The notes beneath the pieces are model-generated. The model searched no databases. It saw nothing but the letters and a program-made list of their open reading frames with translations, and had not been told where the DNA came from. From JANOYJ01 sp031373225 (lineage in GTDB: Bacteria; Pseudomonadota; Alphaproteobacteria; Rhizobiales; Rhizobiaceae), in assembly GCA_031373225.1 (NCBI GenBank), contig JANMMM010000145.1, positions 1-7,059 on the forward strand: a stretch of 7,059 nucleotides of DNA. The letters are read 5' to 3'. Positions 4,864 through 7,059 of the stretch are shown here, one piece after another (the stretch's first letter is position 1; each line of letters opens with the position of its first letter). Position numbers and translations under genes: made by a program.

Positions 4864-6984
4864 CTAATTCCGCCCCCGCCCCTCCACCAAATCCATCACC
4901 TCCCGCGCCGCCGCCAGCACATTCGTTCCCGGCCCGAACACCGCCGCCACGCCCGCGTCGAACAGGAACTGATAATCCTGCCGGGGGATGACACCGCCGC
5001 AGACGACGATGATGTCACCTGCGCCTTTATTGCGTAAGGTTTCAATGAGTTGCGGCAGCAAGGTCTTGTGGCCTGCGGCCAAGGACGAGACGCCGATGAC
5101 GTGGACTTGGCGGGCGATGGCTTCGGTTGCGGCTTCTTCCGGGGTTTGGAACAGGGGACCGGCAATGACCTCGAAGCCGATATCGCCGAAGGCGGAGGCG
5201 ATGACTTTGGCGCCCCGGTCATGCCCGTCCTGGCCGAGCTTGGCGACCATGAGGCGCGGGGCGGCGCCGGTGCGCGTGATGAAGTCGGCGAGGCTGGTTG
5301 TGAGCGTGTCGTATTCGGGGTCGCCGGAATAGGCTTTGGCATAGATGTCTTTGACGACTTTGGGCGTTGCAATGTGGCCACCGAAGGCAGTACGCATGGC
5401 ATCGGAAATTTCGCCGACGGTGGCGCGGGCGCGGGCGGCATCGACGGCGAGGCCGAGGAGGCTGCCCTCGCCTGTGCGGGCTGCATTTTCCAGAGCGGCG
5501 AGCGCGGCGCGCACGGCATTGCTGTCGCGGCTGCGCTTGACCTGTTCGAGGCGCTTGATCTGCCCGGCCCGCACAGCGGCATTGTCCACTTCGCGCGTCT
5601 CAAGATGCGCTTCGTTTTCGAGCCGGTATTTGTTGACGCCGACAATCACCGTCTCGCCCCGGTCCACCATGGCTTGCCGCCGCGTCGCGGCTTCTTCGAT
5701 CAGGCGCTTGGGAAGGCCCGAGGCGACGGCTTTGGTCATGCCGCCGAGCGCCTCCATCTCTTCGATCAGCACCCAGGCCTTGTCCGCCAGATCCTGCGTC
5801 AGGCGCTCGACATAGAAGGATCCGGCCAGCGGGTCCACGACATCGGTGATGCCGGTCTCGTGCTGCAATATCAGCTGCGTGTTGCGGGCGATGCGGGCGG
5901 AGAATTCGGTGGGAAGGGCGATGGCTTCGTCGAAGGAATTGGTGTGCAGCGACTGCGTGCCGCCCAGCACGGCGGACATGGCCTCGAAGGCGGTGCGGAC
6001 GATGTTGTTGTACGGGTCCTGCTCCTGAAGACTGACGCCCGATGTCTGGCAGTGCGTGCGCAGCATTTTCGAGGCCTCTTTCTTCGGATTGAACTCCTCC
6101 ATGATGCGCGACCAGAGCAGCCGCGCGGCGCGCAGCTTGGCGGCTTCCATGAAGAAATTCATGCCTATGGCGAAGAAGAAGGAGAGCCGCCCGGCGAAGG
6201 CGTCCACATCCAGACCGCGCGCAATGGCGGCGCGCACATATTCGCGCCCGTCGGCGAGCGTGAAGGCGAGCTCTTGCACCAGCGTCGCCCCGGCCTCCTG
6301 CATGTGATAGCCGGAAATCGAAATCGAGTTGAATTTCGGCATTTCCCGCGCCGTGTAGTCAATAATGTCAGCGACGATGCGCATCGAGGGTTCGGGCGGA
6401 TAGATGTAAGTGTTGCGCACCATGAATTCTTTCAGCACATCGTTCTGGATCGTGCCCGAAAGCGCCGCGCGTGGCACGCCCTGCTCCTCGCCCGCGACAA
6501 TGAACGAGGCCAGAACCGGAATGACCGCGCCGTTCATCGTCATCGACACGGAGACCTTGTCGAGCGGGATGCCGTCGAACAGAATTTTCATGTCCTCGAC
6601 GGAGTCGATCGCGACGCCCGCCTTGCCCACATCCGCCGCGACGCGCGGATGGTCGCTGTCATAGCCACGGTGCGTGGCGAGATCGAACGCGACCGACACG
6701 CCCTGCTGCCCGGCGGCGAGGCCCTTGCGGTAGAAGGCGTTGCTCTCTTCCGCCATTGAGAAGCCGGCATATTGGCGGATGGTCCATGGCCGGCCCGCAT
6801 ACATGGAAGCGCGCGGGCCGCGCGTGAAGGGGGGAAAGCCGGGGAGCGAGGCGGTGTCGAGGCCGGCGGTGTCGGCGGCGGTGTAGAGGGGTTTGATGGC
6901 AATGCCTTCGGGCGTGGGGCGCGTTTCGGGGGAAGCGCCGAGTTCCTTGGCGGCGAGGGTTTGCCAATCTTTGAGAGTTGTCAT
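4864..6984 (-). CDS. mcmA: methylmalonyl-CoA mutase, large (catalytic) subunit
   Basis: This encodes 706 aa, full length for the catalytic chain. The enzyme interconverts (R)-methylmalonyl-CoA and succinyl-CoA with adenosylcobalamin. It feeds propionyl-CoA into the TCA cycle or serves the ethylmalonyl-CoA route, in the cytoplasm. The N-terminal TIM barrel carries PWTIRQYAGFSMAEESNAFY with Tyr72, which corresponds to the active-site Tyr89 of the Propionibacterium enzyme, and ISGYHMQEAGA with Tyr226-His227 (Tyr243/His244 there). The C-terminal B12-binding domain (~575-706) carries KLGQDGHDRGAKV with the D-x-H-x-x-G motif and axial ligand His588, then GVSSLAAGHKT and VVCGGVIP. All key residues are present. 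GAGG lies 5 nt before the ATG at 6984. Bases 6985-7059 hold only the leader; no second gene can be recognised there, so an upstream small subunit cannot be confirmed. The 3' end is 23 bases from the REPIN. Confidence 0.95.
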   Translation of the reverse strand: MTTLKDWQTLAAKELGASPETRPTPEGIAIKPLYTAADTAGLDTASLPGFPPFTRGPRASMYAGRPWTIRQYAGFSMAEESNAFYRKGLAAGQQGVSVAFDLATHRGYDSDHPRVAADVGKAGVAIDSVEDMKILFDGIPLDKVSVSMTMNGAVIPVLASFIVAGEEQGVPRAALSGTIQNDVLKEFMVRNTYIYPPEPSMRIVADIIDYTAREMPKFNSISISGYHMQEAGATLVQELAFTLADGREYVRAAIARGLDVDAFAGRLSFFFAIGMNFFMEAAKLRAARLLWSRIMEEFNPKKEASKMLRTHCQTSGVSLQEQDPYNNIVRTAFEAMSAVLGGTQSLHTNSFDEAIALPTEFSARIARNTQLILQHETGITDVVDPLAGSFYVERLTQDLADKAWVLIEEMEALGGMTKAVASGLPKRLIEEAATRRQAMVDRGETVIVGVNKYRLENEAHLETREVDNAAVRAGQIKRLEQVKRSRDSNAVRAALAALENAARTGEGSLLGLAVDAARARATVGEISDAMRTAFGGHIATPKVVKDIYAKAYSGDPEYDTLTTSLADFITRTGAAPRLMVAKLGQDGHDRGAKVIASAFGDIGFEVIAGPLFQTPEEAATEAIARQVHVIGVSSLAAGHKTLLPQLIETLRNKGAGDIIVVCGGVIPRQDYQFLFDAGVAAVFGPGTNVLAAAREVMDLVEGRGRN

Positions 6985-7059
6985 TTTGGCCTCGCTTGTG
7001 CGGAAGGAGGCGGAAAGTTCGGAGCCAAGCGCCCCTCTCTGTCCTGTCGGACATCTCCC

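Noticed and set aside
5050..6759. Long open frame on the plus strand (569 codons)
   Set aside because: It is antisense to the well-supported methylmalonyl-CoA mutase gene. High GC at third positions leaves the opposite strand open, and its translation has no recognisable domain.
1..7059. CRISPR array, tRNA or rRNA genes
   Set aside because: I saw no regularly spaced direct repeats and no tRNA or rRNA signature when reading both strands by eye.

Overview
The window looks like part of an alphaproteobacterial chromosome, probably from the Hyphomicrobiales/Parvibaculales side. The grounds are high-GC coding sequence at both ends, protein sequences of alphaproteobacterial character, and four copies of the short palindromic repeat with ends CCTTCGAGAC and CCTCATCCTGAGGAG that is scattered through many such genomes. 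I cannot name the genus. Two ordinary metabolic genes frame a patchwork of accessory DNA between about 1239 and 4860.

Layout. At 2-763 (+) is the 3' part of an SMP-30/gluconolactonase-family enzyme. Its end overlaps by 11 bases the end of a convergent gene for a small two-helix membrane protein of unknown function (753-1238, -). A pair of inverted repeats follows (1298-1466). Next comes a tightly packed minus-strand operon: a BrnT-family toxin (2506-2781), a helix-turn-helix antitoxin (2178-2522) and a PPOX-type flavoprotein (1528-2181), each overlapping the next. A 15-bp palindrome lies directly upstream of the toxin start and is a candidate autoregulatory operator. A second repeat pair (2854-2953) closes this block.

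The most interesting part is 3037-4840. Two 92-nt hairpin elements, at 3037-3128 and 4749-4840, share the same design: 28-nt arms around a 36-nt loop. They lie in opposite orientation and bracket two divergent genes. One encodes a REP-associated tyrosine transposase (RAYT, 4078-4755, +) whose stop codon lies inside the second hairpin. The other is a more AT-rich gene (3223-3897, -) for a small protein with a Hint (intein/hedgehog-like) domain that appears to lack two key catalytic motifs. I read the hairpins as REPINs (paired REP sequences) and the RAYT as their likely mobilising enzyme. The Hint gene may be a passenger.

The right end (4864-6984, -) is a complete methylmalonyl-CoA mutase large subunit with active-site and B12-binding motifs. 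It is convergent with the RAYT gene, and the second REPIN lies between the two 3' ends, where it could also act as a two-way terminator. I saw no tRNA, rRNA or CRISPR array.
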